Notes: generated by a model from the letters alone, not told the origin. Counted from the stretch's first letter, positions 40,961 through 53,909 are shown. The stretch is 64,000 nucleotides of DNA from Tragulus kanchil (GCA_022376925.1 JAIOJX010000004.1:7130001-7194000); one strand, 5' to 3'. Translations and numbers: made by a program.

Positions 40961-42678
40961 GCAACATTTGTGTATGCTGATGGGAAAAGATGAAAAAGAG
41001 AAAGGGAGCGAGAAGGGACTGGGGGAGAAGTGCAGGAGTTGTGTCCTTACCAGACAAGAGGGCATGGCATCTAGTCCTTCAGTGGTGTGGGTCACTGAGG
41101 GCTTATTTCAGGGACGAAGATTCAGACTCTGGGGCAGATTTCCTGGGGTTAAACTCAGCCTCCATGTGCCTTCACCGAATGCTTGTTTTGAGTAAATTAT
41201 TGAACCTCTGGGAGGCTTGAAAGATACTGAGCATAGGGCTCAATTACATACCCTTCTGTTAAGAAAAACTCAAGCTTAACAGCTTCACTAACAAAAATAG
41301 CACAACTTTTAGCAGATTTCCTGTGTTAATTGTCTACAGCATGTTTTTCTAAAATTTGAGGTAATACTCCTCCTTCTGCCATATTTTCCAATGGTGCATG
41401 CAGATTTGTGCATTTTGTACACACTTTGCCTTCCTGACATGCACTGCTCAGGAAGGTAATTATCCCAGCAAACTAAGCTGTGTGAAAAGATAAACTGCTT
41501 AGTGGATTAAAATTGCATATTTTATATAACCCGGTGGCACAAACGTCCTCGTACTGTTTGTTCCATGAAATTGTCACAAGGTAAGTTTGAGATGGCTATC
41601 AGACATTCAAGTGAAGACAGTAACAATATGAATATTGGAAGGATTGAATGATAAAGTCCTAGAATCATGGACAGAGAGAAGTAGTCCTATGAATAAGCTG
41701 TATATTACTTTTCCTTCACCATGACAATTTTATGGAGATGAAAAGAAACCAGCAAGGGATATGTGAAGGAGTGAAGAACAAAGACAGAAGGAAACTAGGA
41801 GAGTATGTATTTTTGGAAGGCAGACATAGAAAATGCTTCAAGAGAGTAATCCAGTGTCATACACTGGACTGGACAGGTCACCATTACAGCAACCATGTTG
41901 GAAGTAAGGAGATAAAAGCCTAGGTAGAATGGGTGCAGGAGGAAATTAGAAGTGGAGACAGTAAGTGGAGATAAGTCTCTTTAAGTAGTTTTGTTATCAA
42001 GGAAAGCAGAACTATGGGGTGATAAGTGGAAGGAAAAATGAGATCAACAGAGGTATCCTACAATGAAAGAAGTGGCAACATTTGTGTATGCTGATGGGAA
42101 AAGATGAAAAAGAGAAAGGGAGCGAGAAGGGACTGGGGGAGAAGTGCAGGAGTTGTGTCCTTACCAGACAAGAGGGCATGGCATCTAGTCCTTCAGTGGT
42201 GTGGGTCACTGAGGGCTTATTTCAGGGACGAAGATTCAGACTCTGGGGCAGATTTCCTGGGGTTAAACTCAGCCTCCATGTGCCTTCACCGAATGCTTGT
42301 TTTGAGTAAATTATTGAACCTCTGGGAGGCTTGAAAGATACTGAGCATAGGGCTCAATTACATACCCTTCTGTTAAGAAAAACTCAAGCTTAACAGCTTC
42401 ACTAACAAAAATAGCACAACTTTTAGCAGATTTCCTGTGTTAATTGTCTACAGCATGTTTTTCTAAAATTTGAGGTAATACTCCTCCTTCTGCCATATTT
42501 TCCAATGGTGCATGCAGATTTGTGCATTTTGTACACACTTTGCCTTCCTGACATGCACTGCTCAGGAAGGTAATTATCCCAGCAAACTAAGCTGTGTGAA
42601 AAGATAAACTGCTTAGTGGATTAAAATTGCATATTTTATATAACCCGGTGGCACAAACGTCCTCGTACTGTTTGTTCC
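40455..42678. repeat. Duplication pair 13 (40455-41568 / 41572-42678)
   Basis: Offset 1117, becoming 1114 after a 3-base difference (acagaagagagaag against acagagagaag) about 105 bases into the second copy. First copy ends gtttgttccatg. Confidence 0.93.
40961..41568. other. Low-copy sequence (repeated at 42076-42678)
   Basis: Purine-rich start, then AT-rich; no assignable repeat or coding signal. Confidence 0.45.
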
Positions 42679-44289
42679 ATGTTCCATAAACCACTCCAGG
42701 ACATCGATGGCTTTGAGTGTTTCCATCATCACTGTCTTTTTCTCTGGTGATAGAATCTCTCGTTCTCTATGCCCAGGGTAGAAAGGGATCTTTCTCTCTA
42801 CCAGCAACATTTCTGGACCAGTGTTGAGCCAAGTAGCTTAGTGAACGAAGTCAGAACCATTTCCACTGAGGCTGCCTTTCTAACTTAGCAGCAAACCCAG
42901 TAATGTTGCTTCCTCTACACTGGTCCAGGAAGTTTTGCAATTGAAATGGGAAAATCACTCCAGGAGCAAGGTGCTAATTGTCTATATGATTGTTAGACAG
43001 AATAAGTCCATTTTCTCCTCAGTGAGGCAAAAGATATTGCAGTTAGAAAGGAAGAACAATGTATGTAATTAAGTCACAAAAGTTCTAAAGCTTGTTCTCA
43101 GGGATTTTTTACTAAGACAGTATGCATTCCTCACTTCCAAAATGAGATTTTCCACTTCCTGAACACTATGGATGGACAAGGGACTTAACAATTCCTTTCA
43201 TTTTAAGGTTCTATATTCTACACTTTTGATAGGTGTGTTATTTCCCCTCCAGAGTCCATGACTTAGCCTGACTCTAGTAGCCTCAGGAATACCTGAAGGA
43301 CATTCCTCATGATTTCACATCTTTACCCTTTCTGTTGACTTGTGGTTGTTCTATTTCCTTGCTTTCTTGTTTATTGCACTTTAGAACTGACAGGTGTAGA
43401 CACATCATAGGTACTCTCAATAATTACTGCCAAAATCTAAAAGGTGGTGACACAACCATTTTATTAAATCCAATACCTATAAAAGCCCACAACTCCACTC
43501 TGAGTTAACATATCAATTCCCTTCTATCTAGATCATGACATTAATCTCCATGAGCACAGAGCAACCATGCCCCTATACTCTGAGCCTGGAACATCACTGG
43601 CACCAAGCAAGTAATGATTGACCAACTGATTTTTTGAAATGCTGTGTAGAGAGTAGAATGTACAAATGGGAGGGAGGAATCCACAAGAGTGTTAACAGGT
43701 AAGAGCATATATCCAGACTTTGTGAATGTGTTTATATTCCAAACATGTGATCAGCACTGTCTAAAAGTACTGAGCCTTTACTTTTGCAGAGGACTTTCTT
43801 ATCCTCTCACATTATCTCTAAATCATACATTTAACACTTTCACATATTCAACACTGAGCTCCATAAAACAAATATTCACAAACTCATATAGCACAGGGAA
43901 GAGGCCATCCAAGATCACTCCAGATTGGAAAGCTGACTGGAAAAGTGATGATGTTGGGGCCTGGTTTGTTGGCACTGGAAATGGTGCTCCCTTGGCTGCC
44001 AGGAAAACTTCATAGGTAGAAAAGGGAACTGGATTGTCGTGTCCTGTACTAGACAGAAGAGTAAAGTGGTGAAATTCACAAGAACATAAATCTACAGAAA
44101 TAGAAGATTGCTTTATAATATAGTGAATTATTCCAAGAAAGTGTTCAAACAAGTTCTAGGCAACAATACTGGAGAAAAAAATTGGAATTTGGGAGTGATC
44201 ATTTAAGAATTTTAAGATTCCTTTCAATTTAAAAGGCCAAGTGCTGAAGACATATGCACATGAATCAATGAAATAGTAAGTATTAGTAA
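42679..44289. other. Low-copy sequence, single copy
   Basis: 1.6 kb outside any duplicate. MIR-like scraps at 43375-43450 (gtgtagacacatcataggta) and 43545-43630 (ctccatgagcacagagcaac). The overlapping frames at 43689-44015 and 43823-44152 have no recognisable domain. Confidence 0.45.
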
Positions 44290-44540
44290 GTTCTTTTTAT
44301 GCTCCAGAAGTTATACTAGCCCTTTAAATTCATTCACACCATATTCATTATGGCCTTATGTTTTCATTGTTATTCAGTTGTTAAATCCTGTCCAATTTTT
44401 TGAGACCCATAGTCTACAGATAGATAGGCCTCCCTGTCCTTCACCATGGAGTTGTTTTTATACCCCTTTTAAAGATGTGGTAACTAAGTATCAGAGCTGA
44501 GATTCAAAACCAAACATCTGACTCTAGAGTTAACTACCAC
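44290..44540 (-). mobile_element. MIR SINE (antisense), split by a Bov-A fragment
   Basis: Left part ttatgctccagaagttatac, tttaaattcattcacacc; right part aaagatgtggtaactaagta, cagagctgagattcaaaacc. Between them, 44362-44456 (cattgttattcagttgttaa, gcctccctgtccttcaccat) is a Bov-A/BovB 3'-end fragment. Confidence 0.6.
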
Positions 44541-44581
44541 ACTTACCCCTTTGGCCTATGAAAGACAAGGGCCTGTTATAC

Positions 44582-44955
44582 AGAGAAAAACAAATATCGG
44601 TACTAATGCATATATATGAAATCTAGAGAAAAGTACTGAGGTGCCTATTTGCACAGTAGAAATAGAGATGCAGACATAGAAAACAGACTTGGCAGGGGGA
44701 ACCGTTGGGGTAGGAGATTGCGTACAACTGACATATATACACTGCCATGTGTAAAATAGTTAGCTAGTGGGAAGCTGCTGTGTAACAGAGGGAGCTCAGC
44801 CTGGTGCTCTGTAAAGACCTGGATGGGTTAGAGGGAAGGGTGGGAGGGAAGCTCTAGAGGGACAGGACATATGTATACTTATGACTGCTTCACATTGTAT
44901 GACAGAATCCAAGACAACATTGTAAAGCAATTATCCTCCAGTTGAAAATAAAGAC
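44582..44955 (+). mobile_element. L1-BT-type 3'UTR end (sense)
   Basis: agaaaaacaaatatcggtac, cagacatagaaaacagactt, aaatagttagctagtgggaag, tatgtatacttatgactgc, acaacattgtaaagcaatta and ccagttgaaaataaag follow the terminal L1 3'UTR. Strongly 5'-truncated. Duplicate of 44689 onward at 45817-46083. Confidence 0.8.
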
Positions 44956-45474
44956 AATAGACTACTAGTGAAGTTCTTATTTTTATGTTCCAACACTCCA
45001 AAGGCTTCTCTGAGTGTGGATACTTAGCTGATACATGGAGAGGAGAAGACAGTTGTACACTAGGGGTAAAAGCTTTCTAAGATGGGGGACATAACTTGAC
45101 TCTGAATGAGTGGTAGGGTCTGCTTCTAAAGACTCAGGAGAACACTGTCAAGGGAACCAGCTGAGCAAGAAGGAAAGGAGAATTCATAATAAGGTCAGAG
45201 TTGGAGGCTGTGTTCAGGACACACAGGCTGTGCTTGAGGACTTGGAGTATAGTGGAAGTATAGTGGAAAGGTCTGTAACAGGGAAGGATGCATATCATAA
45301 CCTACTTTATAGATGACAGAAAAACCCCAGGAAAGGGAATACATTTACTAGGGCTCTTAACAGGCTGTTATGAGAGTCAAAGCAAGAGTGAGGACATATC
45401 TATCCTTGTTGTAAGCCACTGTGATGTGTGTGTGCTGGGGCCAGGAGATATTTGTTATTATGTCATAACCAAGC
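44956..45474. other. Low-copy sequence (repeated at 46084-46601)
   Basis: No repeat or domain recognised. The word agtatagtggaa is tandemly repeated at about 45246-45267. Confidence 0.45.
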
Positions 45475-45662
45475 AAAGCCTCCTCAAGTGGCTCAGTGGT
45501 AAAGAACACATCTACCAATGCAGGAGACTCGGCTTTATCTCTGGGTCAGGAAGATTCCCTGAAGGAGGAAATGGCAGCCTGCTCCAGTATATTGCATGGA
45601 AAATTCCTTGGATAGAGGAGCCTGGGGGTTGCAAAGAGTCGGACACAGATGAGCACACATGC
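45475..45662 (+). mobile_element. Bov-tA SINE
   Basis: aagcctcctcaagtggctca, gtggtaaagaacacatctacc, gggtcaggaagattccctga, gcaaagagtcggacacaga. Complete but diverged. Duplicate at 46602-46789. Confidence 0.87.
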
Positions 45663-46945
45663 ACCAATTAAAACCTGAGTTGTACTCTCCAAGTTACAGA
45701 CGATCTGTGAGGAGGGATAGAAAAGTTTGACACTGGCTAAAAAGGAATAGCATTTGTAAAGACTCTGAGAAGGTAAGAGGCATTATCATATATTGTGGAT
45801 CTCAAACGGCTGAAGTTTGGCAGGGGAACCGTTGGGGTAGGAGATTGCGTACAACTGACATATATACACTGCCATGTGTAAAATAGTTAGCTAGTGGGAA
45901 GCTGCTGTGTAACAGAGGGAGCTCAGCCTGGTGCTCTGTAAAGACCTGGATGGGTTAGAGGGAAGGGTGGGAGGGAAGCTCTAGAGGGACAGGACATATG
46001 TATACTTATGACTGCTTCACATTGTATGACAGAATCCAAGACAACATTGTAAAGCAATTATCCTCCAGTTGAAAATAAAGACAATAGACTACTAGTGAAG
46101 TTCTTATTTTTATGTTCCAACACTCCAAAGGCTTCTCTGAGTGTGGATACTTAGCTGATACATGGAGAGGAGAAGACAGTTGTACACTAGGGGTAAAAGC
46201 TTTCTAAGATGGGGGACATAACTTGACTCTGAATGAGTGGTAGGGTCTGCTTCTAAAGACTCAGGAGAACACTGTCAAGGGAACCAGCTGAGCAAGAAGG
46301 AAAGGAGAATTCATAATAAGGTCAGAGTTGGAGGCTGTGTTCAGGACACACAGGCTGTGCTTGAGGACTTGGAGTATAGTGGAAGTATAGTGGAAAGGTC
46401 TGTAACAGGGAAGGATGCATATCATAACCTACTTTATAGATGACAGAAAAACCCCAGGAAAGGGAATACATTTACTAGGGCTCTTAACAGGCTGTTATGA
46501 GAGTCAAAGCAAGAGTGAGGACATATCTATCCTTGTTGTAAGCCACTGTGATGTGTGTGTGCTGGGGCCAGGAGATATTTGTTATTATGTCATAACCAAG
46601 CAAAGCCTCCTCAAGTGGCTCAGTGGTAAAGAACACATCTACCAATGCAGGAGACTCGGCTTTATCTCTGGGTCAGGAAGATTCCCTGAAGGAGGAAATG
46701 GCAGCCTGCTCCAGTATATTGCATGGAAAATTCCTTGGATAGAGGAGCCTGGGGGTTGCAAAGAGTCGGACACAGATGAGCACACATGCACCAATTAAAA
46801 CCTGAGTTGTACTCTCCAAGTTACAGACGATCTGTGAGGAGGGATAGAAAAGTTTGACACTGGCTAAAAAGGAATAGCATTTGTAAAGACTCTGAGAAGG
46901 TAAGAGGCATTATCATATATTGTGGATCTCAAACGGCTGAAGTTT

Positions 46946-49344
46946 TCGAGTCAAAGGAGAGATTGGCACAAGAGAAAAATGAAGAATTTGTCTGTATCCA
47001 GATTCTAAAGGGTATTGAAGGTATTTTAATAATTTCAGACTTAATGCTAAAGGCGTTAGGAAGCCAACATTCAATGAGATAATTAATAGATTTACTTCAT
47101 AAGCTGTTAAGCATTAACAGATATTTTTTTACATTAGAAAAGAAACTTTTTTTTACCCTAAAACATTGAAAGTTTCAGTCATCATAACTCTCTAATCCTA
47201 ATTTGTCTAGCATAAGAAGTCTTCTCCTAGATAAGCACCATATTGTTACCCCATGTAAGCAAATTGACAATACTTAAATAATGTTTGAAAAAAAAAGTGC
47301 TGTAATACTTTAGGGGAGTAAACAAAAAGCTCAGTGAGCCTCATAGAAAAAAAAGCCCCTAATATAACAAAGGCTTTGTTTTAAAGGACTATTAATTTGA
47401 TAAGAAACCCTTTCATTTAATCTAAGCACAGAGCTCTGACTCTAGGCTTCACAGAAATCACAGTTTTAAAACCCTCATTCTTGGTGAGGAGATATGTCAC
47501 AAACTATTGATTTGCCATTTACAGAGATGGGACTAGGAATGATATTAATATTCCTAGCTCAACAGCATCATCTCTGTACCACTGAGACAGCTTGGGGAAT
47601 CTCCCTTTTTTCCAAGGGGAACAAGGGAATCAACATAGGGCAAGTTCTACCAAGAATAACTGCCTCTCCAGCTAATCCATTATTAATGTATCAGTCTGAA
47701 GGGCAGCCCTCCATTGACATGTTTCATTTCTGTCAACTTTCTGAAGGGCTTCAGATAGCATCGTTTATTTCTAGGCATCCATCATACCTCTATAACAAGT
47801 GGCTAGAACCAGACATAATTTAGGGTCCTGGACCTAGTCATGAGGCACTGTTGAAAGCTCATATTTCATCCATGGGCCCAATGGGAATATTGTGTATGAC
47901 AGTGTAATACAGCTGCAGGATCACAGCAATTTATTTTGACACTCCTGCACCAATGCCTCTCTTTCACTTCCCTAAATACCAGAGCAAGATATGTTTTCTT
48001 GAGCCCTAAGAAGGGCCCATGGTACAGGAGAGAGAAGAAAACAACAATCAACCATTGCTATTTTCCTTACAACTTTCAGTAACTGTCAGTTAAATATAAT
48101 AATGGATCAATTAATAGCTAAAGGCGTTAGGAAGCCAACATTCAATGAGATAATTAATAGATTTACTTCATAAGCTGTTAAGCATTAACAGATATTTTTT
48201 TACATTAGAAAAGAAACTTTTTTTTACCCTAAAACATTGAAAGTTTCAGTCATCATAACTCTCTAATCCTAATTTGTCTAGCATAAGAAGTCTTCTCCTA
48301 GATAAGCACCATATTGTTACCCCATGTAAGCAAATTGACAATACTTAAATAATGTTTGAAAAAAAAAGTGCTGTAATACTTTAGGAGAGTAAACAAAAGC
48401 TCAGTGAGCCTCATAGAAAAAAGCCCTAATATAACAAAGGCTTTGTTTTAAAGGACTATTAATTTGATAAGAAACCCTTTCATTTAATCTAAGCACAGAG
48501 CTCTGACTCTAGGCTTCACAGAAATCACAGTTTTAAAACCCTCATTCTTGGTGAGGAGATATGTCACAAACTATTGATTTGCCATTTACAGAGATGGGAC
48601 TAGGAATGATATTAATATTCCTAGCTCAACAGCATCATCTCTGTACCACTGAGACAGCTTGGGGAATCTCCCTTTTTTCCAAGGGCAACAAGGGAATCAA
48701 CATAGGGCAAGTTCTACCAAGAATAACTGCCTCTCCAGCTAATCCATTATTAATGTATCAGTCTGAAGGGCAGCCCTCCATTGACATGTTTCATTTCTGT
48801 CAACTTTCTGAAGGGCTTCAGATAGCATCGTTTATTTCTAGGCATCCATCATACCTCTATAACAAGTGGCTAGAACCAGACATAATTTAGGGTCCTGGAC
48901 CTAGTCATGAGGCACTGTTGAAAGCTCATATTTCATCCATGGGCCCAATGGGAATATTGTGTATGACAGTGTAATACAGCTGCAGGATCACAGCAATTTA
49001 TTTTGACACTCCTGCACCAATGCCTCTCTTTCACTTCCCTAAATACCAGAGCAAGATATGTTTTCTTGAGCCCTAAGAAGGGCCCATGGTACAGGAGAGA
49101 GAAGAAAACAACAATCAACCATTGCTATTTTACTTACAAATTTCAGTAACTGTCAGTTAAATATAATAATGGATCAATAAATGATATGCATTTCAAAATA
49201 TACACTGAGTTAGAGTTTTTCTATCTTCTAGTAGCCCAGATAATATATTCAAAACAACTTAATCAGAAATTTAAACCCCCCATTATGTCTCCTTATGTTC
49301 TATTTCTATTCATTCACTTCTTCTGAACTCAGGACTTAACATTT
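46946..49344. other. Low-copy sequence, mostly present two or three times
   Basis: No recognised repeat. A 109-codon plus-strand frame (47494-47823, again at 48561-48890) has no domain I know, and no splice or promoter context supports it. Confidence 0.45.
47046..49178. repeat. Duplication pair 15 (47046-48111 / 48117-49178)
   Basis: Offset 1071 falling to 1067 through homopolymer changes (aaaaaaaagcccc against aaaaaagccc; caaaaag against caaaag) plus a few substitutions (gggga/ggaga, ttccttacaact/ttacttacaaat). Confidence 0.92.
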
Positions 49345-49452
49345 CTTACTCCTCATAGAACAACTGCTTGCACCTGTGCTGGAAGATTAATTGGACATCT
49401 TACTCCTCATAGAACAACTGCTTGTACCTGTGCTGGAAGATTAATTGGACAT
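49345..49452. repeat. 54-bp tandem repeat, two units
   Basis: Units at 49345-49398 and 49399-49452 starting cttactcctcatagaac differ at one base (gcttgcacc against gcttgtacc). Present in both copies of pair 16 (again from about 50424), so it is a real short tandem duplication, unlike the 1.1-kb pairs. Confidence 0.88.
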
Positions 49453-49654
49453 CTGAATCCAATGAGCATCACATTCAGTATGCCACTATTTGGTTTTGAG
49501 TTCAATAATTGGTGGTCTCCCACCACACCAATTTCAGGACCAGTGCAGAAAAAAACAGGAACAGGACTAGGCCCAAAGTAATAGCAGATTCCTGATAAAG
49601 TTGGATAACAGAAGGAGTCCGGTTCTGATTGCAAAGCACAATTTCTGATCCCCT

Positions 49655-49832
49655 CATATATCCCCTGGATTGTAACCTACCAGGCTCCTCTGCCCATAGG
49701 ATTTTCCAGTCAAGAATACTGGAGTGAGTTGTCATTCCTTTCTCCGGGGGCTCTTTCCAAACCAGGAATCAAACCCAGGCCACCTTAATTGAATGCAGAT
49801 TCTTTACCATATGAGCAACAAGAAAATCCTCT
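49655..49832 (-). mobile_element. Bov-tA SINE (antisense)
   Basis: attgtaacctaccaggctcc, agtcaagaatactggagtg, ccaggaatcaaacccaggcc, agattctttaccatatgagc. Directly precedes the minisatellite. Duplicate at 50731-50908. Confidence 0.82.
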
Positions 49833-50906
49833 TCTTTCCTTCCTTCTACCAAATCCCAGCAAACAACCAAATTTCACCAAATTCTCCAAAAATTCCATGT
49901 TCCTGCCTTTTCTGCCACCAAATCGAACCAAATAACAAATTTAAAGGGAACCAGACATAATTTAGGGTCCTGGACCTAGTCATGAGGCACTGTTGAAAGC
50001 TCATATTTCATCCATGGGCCCAATGGGAATATTGTGTATGACAGTGTAATACAGCTGCAGGATCACAGCAATTTATTTTGACACTCCTGCACCAATGCCC
50101 TCTCTTTCACTTCCCTAAATACCAGAGCAAGATATGTTTTCTTGAGCCCTAAGAAGGGCCCATGGTACAGGAGAGAGAAGAAAACAACAATCAACCATTG
50201 CTATTTTACTTACAAATTTCAGTAACTGTCAGTTAAATATAATAATGGATCAATAAATGATATGCATTTCAAAATATACACTGAGTTAGAGTTTTTCTAT
50301 CTTCTAGTAGCCCAGATAATATATTCAAAACAACTTAATCAGAAATTTAAACCCCCCATTATGTCTCCTTATGTTCTATTTCTATTCATTCACTTCTTCT
50401 GAACTCAGGACTTAACATTTCTTACTCCTCATAGAACAACTGCTTGCACCTGTGCTGGAAGATTAATTGGACATCTTACTCCTCATAGAACAACTGCTTG
50501 TACCTGTGCTGGAAGATTAATTGGACATCTGAATCCAATGAGCATCACATTCAGTATGCCACTATTTGGTTTTGAGTTCAATAATTGGTGGTCTCCCACC
50601 ACACCAATTTCAGGACCAGTGCAGAAAAAAACAGGAACAGGACTAGGCCCAAAGTAATAGCAGATTCCTGATAAAGTTGGATAACAGAAGGAGTCCCGGT
50701 TCTGATTGCAAAGCACAATTTCTGATCCCCTCATATATCCCCTGGATTGTAACCTACCAGGCTCCTCTGCCCATAGGATTTTCCAGTCAAGAATACTGGA
50801 GTGAGTTGTCATTCCTTTCTCCGGGGGCTCTTTCCAAACCAGGAATCAAACCCAGGCCACCTTAATTGAATGCAGATTCTTTACCATATGAGCAACAAGA
50901 AAATCC

Positions 50907-52387
50907 TCTTCTTTCCTTCCTTCTACCAAATCCCAGCAAACAACCAAATTTCACCAAATTCTCCAAAAATTCCATGTTCCTGCCTTTTCTGCCACCAAAT
51001 CGAACCAAATAACAAATGTAACCAAATTTTACCAAAAATTCCACCCTTCCTGCTTCCCCTCCACCAAACTTCACCAAACTTCACCAAATTCCACCAGAGC
51101 TCCACCCTTCCTACTTCCCCTCTACCAATTTTTAACCATATTTCACCAAACTTTGCCAAATTTTAGCCAGATTTCACCAAATTTTGCCCCAAATCCCACA
51201 CTTCCTACTTCCCCTCTACCAATTTTTAACCAGATTTCACCAAACTTTGCCAAATTTCACCAAACTTTGCCAAATTCTACCAAAAATTCCACCCTTCCTA
51301 CTTCTCTACCAATTTTAACCAGATTTCACCAAACTGTACCAAACTTTGCCAAATTCTACCAAAAATTCCATGCTTCCTACTTCCCCCTACCAATTTTTAC
51401 CAGATCTCACCAAACTTTGCCAAATTTAACCAAATTTTGCCAAATTCTACCAATAACTCCACCCTGCCTTCTTCTCTTCCACCAAATTTCACCAGATTTT
51501 ACCAAATATCACCAAACGCTACCAAAACTTTTGCCCTCCTGCTTCCCCTCCACCAAATTCTTCCTGACTTCACCAAATTTTATGAAAATTTTCCAATCTG
51601 CATAAAAATTACACCTTTCCTAGTTTTCTCCCACCAAATTTCACCAAAGTCTGCCAAATTTTGCCAAATTTCACCAAATTCTACAAAATATGCCATGCTT
51701 CCCACTTCCCCTCTACCAATTTTTGCCAAGTTTCACCAAATTCTACAAAAAAGTCAACCCTTCCTACTTTCCCACCACATTTTGCCAATTTCACCAAATC
51801 CCACAAAACTCTACAAAAAATTCAACCCTTCCTAATTCCCCTCCACTAAGTTTTACCCCACTCTATGAAATTTCACCAAACATTATCAAACTCTACGAAA
51901 AATTCCACCTTTCCTATTCCTTCCACCAAATTTTGCCAAACTCTGAAAAATCCCACCCTCCCTACTTCCCTCCACCAAATGCTGCCAGATTTTACCAAAC
52001 TCCACCACAATTCCACCCTTCCTAATTTTCTCTCCACCAATTTTGCCAAACTTCACTAATTTTTATCAACCACCAAATTCTACCAAAAATTCCACCCTTC
52101 CTCCTCCCCCCACCAAATTCTATTGGATTTCACCAAATTTCACCAAAGTCCACCAAAATTTGCCTAACATCACCAAATTCTATCAAAAAGCCACCATTTG
52201 TACTTCTCCTTCATCAAATTTCACCAAACTCTATGAACAGTTCCACACTTCCTACTTCCCCTTCACCAAATTTCACTAGATCTCACCAAATTTCACCAAA
52301 AATTCCATCCATTCCACTTTCCCTCTACCAAATTTCACCAAACTTCACCAAGTCTCACCAGAGTCTACCAAAATTCTTGAACCAACC
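50907..52387. repeat. G-poor minisatellite with a ~10-bp basic period
   Basis: About 1.48 kb built from decamers of the type ccaaatttca / ccaaactttg / ccaaattcta, with a pyrimidine punctuation block (ccacccttcctacttcccc and variants) returning every 50-100 bases. I counted only 2-3 G in each of the 60-base rows at 51241, 51301 and 51481. Copies are diverged, with no two identical long units. Because 10 is not a multiple of 3, all three plus frames read similar NFTKFHQISP-like peptides and stay open for up to 150 codons; these are not genes. The array begins at the end of the Bov-tA. Its first ~105 bases also appear at 49836-49940 through pair 16. Origin unknown. Confidence 0.9.
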
Positions 52388-53029
52388 AATGGAGAACCCA
52401 GGCACTTTGTTCTGACTTTGCAGGTTTTAAATCAGAATTTGTAATTTCTTACTGTGCTGATAATAAGGCACAAACAACAACAATAAAATACTTATCTGTT
52501 ATTGGCCAGATACCAGACACTGTGATTGTCTGATCTCTCTCTTGCTCCCCATTTTTCCCTCTAATGCTTATTCCCTCATTTTTTTTTTTTTCCTGATAGA
52601 AAAGTTGTATTGTATTGTTTCTGTTTTAGTAAATCAGTAAGGAGCATTCTTTGACACTAGTTATGATCATCACCTGAAATCTTTGTAAATATAATGTATG
52701 GAGTCATGCAAGAGGTTTCCTGAGGTAGTGGGATTAATACCTGGGACTGAGAAATAGAAGAAATAGAATTCAGATATTTGACAAATCTTGACCAGCCCAA
52801 TGAAGAAATGTAGCACAAAGGGGTGAACCACATTGAGAAGACATAGTCAGACCCTAGTCAGATCCTAGTATCATGCTCAGCTATTGGCTTGAGTTGCTAG
52901 GAAGGAATTTGATCTCAGCTGTAAAAATTAGATGAGTCACAAAGGAACTAATGACTAGAGGTAATAAGCTATCTGTATATATATATTTCTTTTTTGTAGA
53001 TGAACAGAAAATTCTTTATTTTAGACTGA
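52388..53029. other. Low-copy sequence
   Basis: No coding signal. A T run lies at 52579-52591. The part after 52851 is repeated from 53938. Confidence 0.45.
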
Positions 53030-53150
53030 TACAAGTGATATACCCCATGGACGAGTCATGGAATTCTCCAGGATATCATCCCAACCCAGAGATCAAACCC
53101 AGGTATCCTACATTGCAGGCAGATCCTTTATCAGGGACACCATCTGTTAG
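53030..53150 (-). mobile_element. Diverged Bov-tA fragment (antisense)
   Basis: gtcatggaattctccagg, cccagagatcaaacccagg, cattgcaggcagatcctttat. Duplicate at 54116-54236. Confidence 0.65.
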
Positions 53151-53909
53151 ACTAATCCAAGTCATATACCTCCATGGTGTCATACTGTCCATGAGATCTT
53201 AATTAATCCAGATAGGCTTATGTCATTGTACTTGGCTGATCCCAAAGGTACTGCTTCATAGATTCATAGAGTATCATAACTAGAAGGACCCTGGAACCCA
53301 GTCACCTGTCAATTCTAAAACATGTTTATTGTTGCCCCAGGTCTTTCTTAATGATGCCTTGAGGATCATTGTGGAAATCAGAAGATAAGAAGGAGTAGCT
53401 CTGGATCCTGTAGGCCTCCTCCTAAGCATAGTGGTGTCACACTTTTATGCAAGAGATAATGGCTTTCATGTAACCTTTCATTAAAAGTAACCTCTGCTAT
53501 TGAGAAGTCTAACTTTAAAAAGTTGAAAGACCATTGATATTATCCAACAGCTAACCTCTTGAGTAGTGAGGAAATCTCAGGGATTTATAACTGATCAGAG
53601 ATGAATAGTTTTATAGAAGGCACTAGGAACTACACATTAACCAAAGGCATTGCTATCTATGTCATAGCCCAACACCTAAGGAGAGTCTCAGAAGAGTGAC
53701 ACTAGGGACCACTAGGTGGAGTAAGGGGAAGGGTGTTTGCAAGGTCATATGATAACCAGAAGCAGGCGTAGGACCAGTGCCAGTGCCAGGTCTTCAGACT
53801 CCCTAGGCAGTGTTCTTTTCACTCTGCCTGATTGAGCTAGACCCAGCCAAGACAGAGGAAGCACAGCAGCTACTACTGAGAAATATGAATAATAGTAAAT
53901 GCTAAAAGA
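53151..53909. other. Low-copy sequence (repeated at 54237-54998)
   Basis: No repeat or coding signal recognised. Confidence 0.45.

Larger units (their letters stand above)
44689..46945. repeat. Duplication pair 14 (44689-45816 / 45817-46945)
   Basis: Offset 1128, then 1127 after one G is lost in the first ten bases of the second copy (ggcaggggaacc against ggcagggggaacc). First copy ends ggctgaag. Confidence 0.93.
48874..51017. repeat. Duplication pair 16 (48874-49940 / 49949-51017)
   Basis: Offset 1075-1077. The first copy ends at aataacaaat followed by 8 filler bases. Single-base C differences at ccaatgcc and gagtcc. The first 300 bases overlap the second copy of pair 15, so they occur three times (47805 on, 48874 on, 49949 on). 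Confidence 0.93.

Noticed and set aside
43689..44152. Overlapping frames of 108 and 109 codons on opposite strands
   Set aside because: Opposite-strand overlap with no domain on either side is typical of chance open frames.
47494..47823. 109-codon plus-strand frame, repeated at 48561-48890
   Set aside because: No recognisable domain, no upstream signal, and its repetition is due to pair 15. Chance frame in low-copy DNA.
50907..52387. CRISPR-like array
   Set aside because: No conserved repeat separated by unique spacers; units are diverged decamers in a mammalian genome.
50870..52415. Repetitive protein-like frames (up to 150 codons, SPNFTKFHQ-type) in the minisatellite
   Set aside because: All three plus frames give the same kind of peptide because a 10-base period cycles through the frames; a protein gene would favour one frame. 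No promoter or splice signal.
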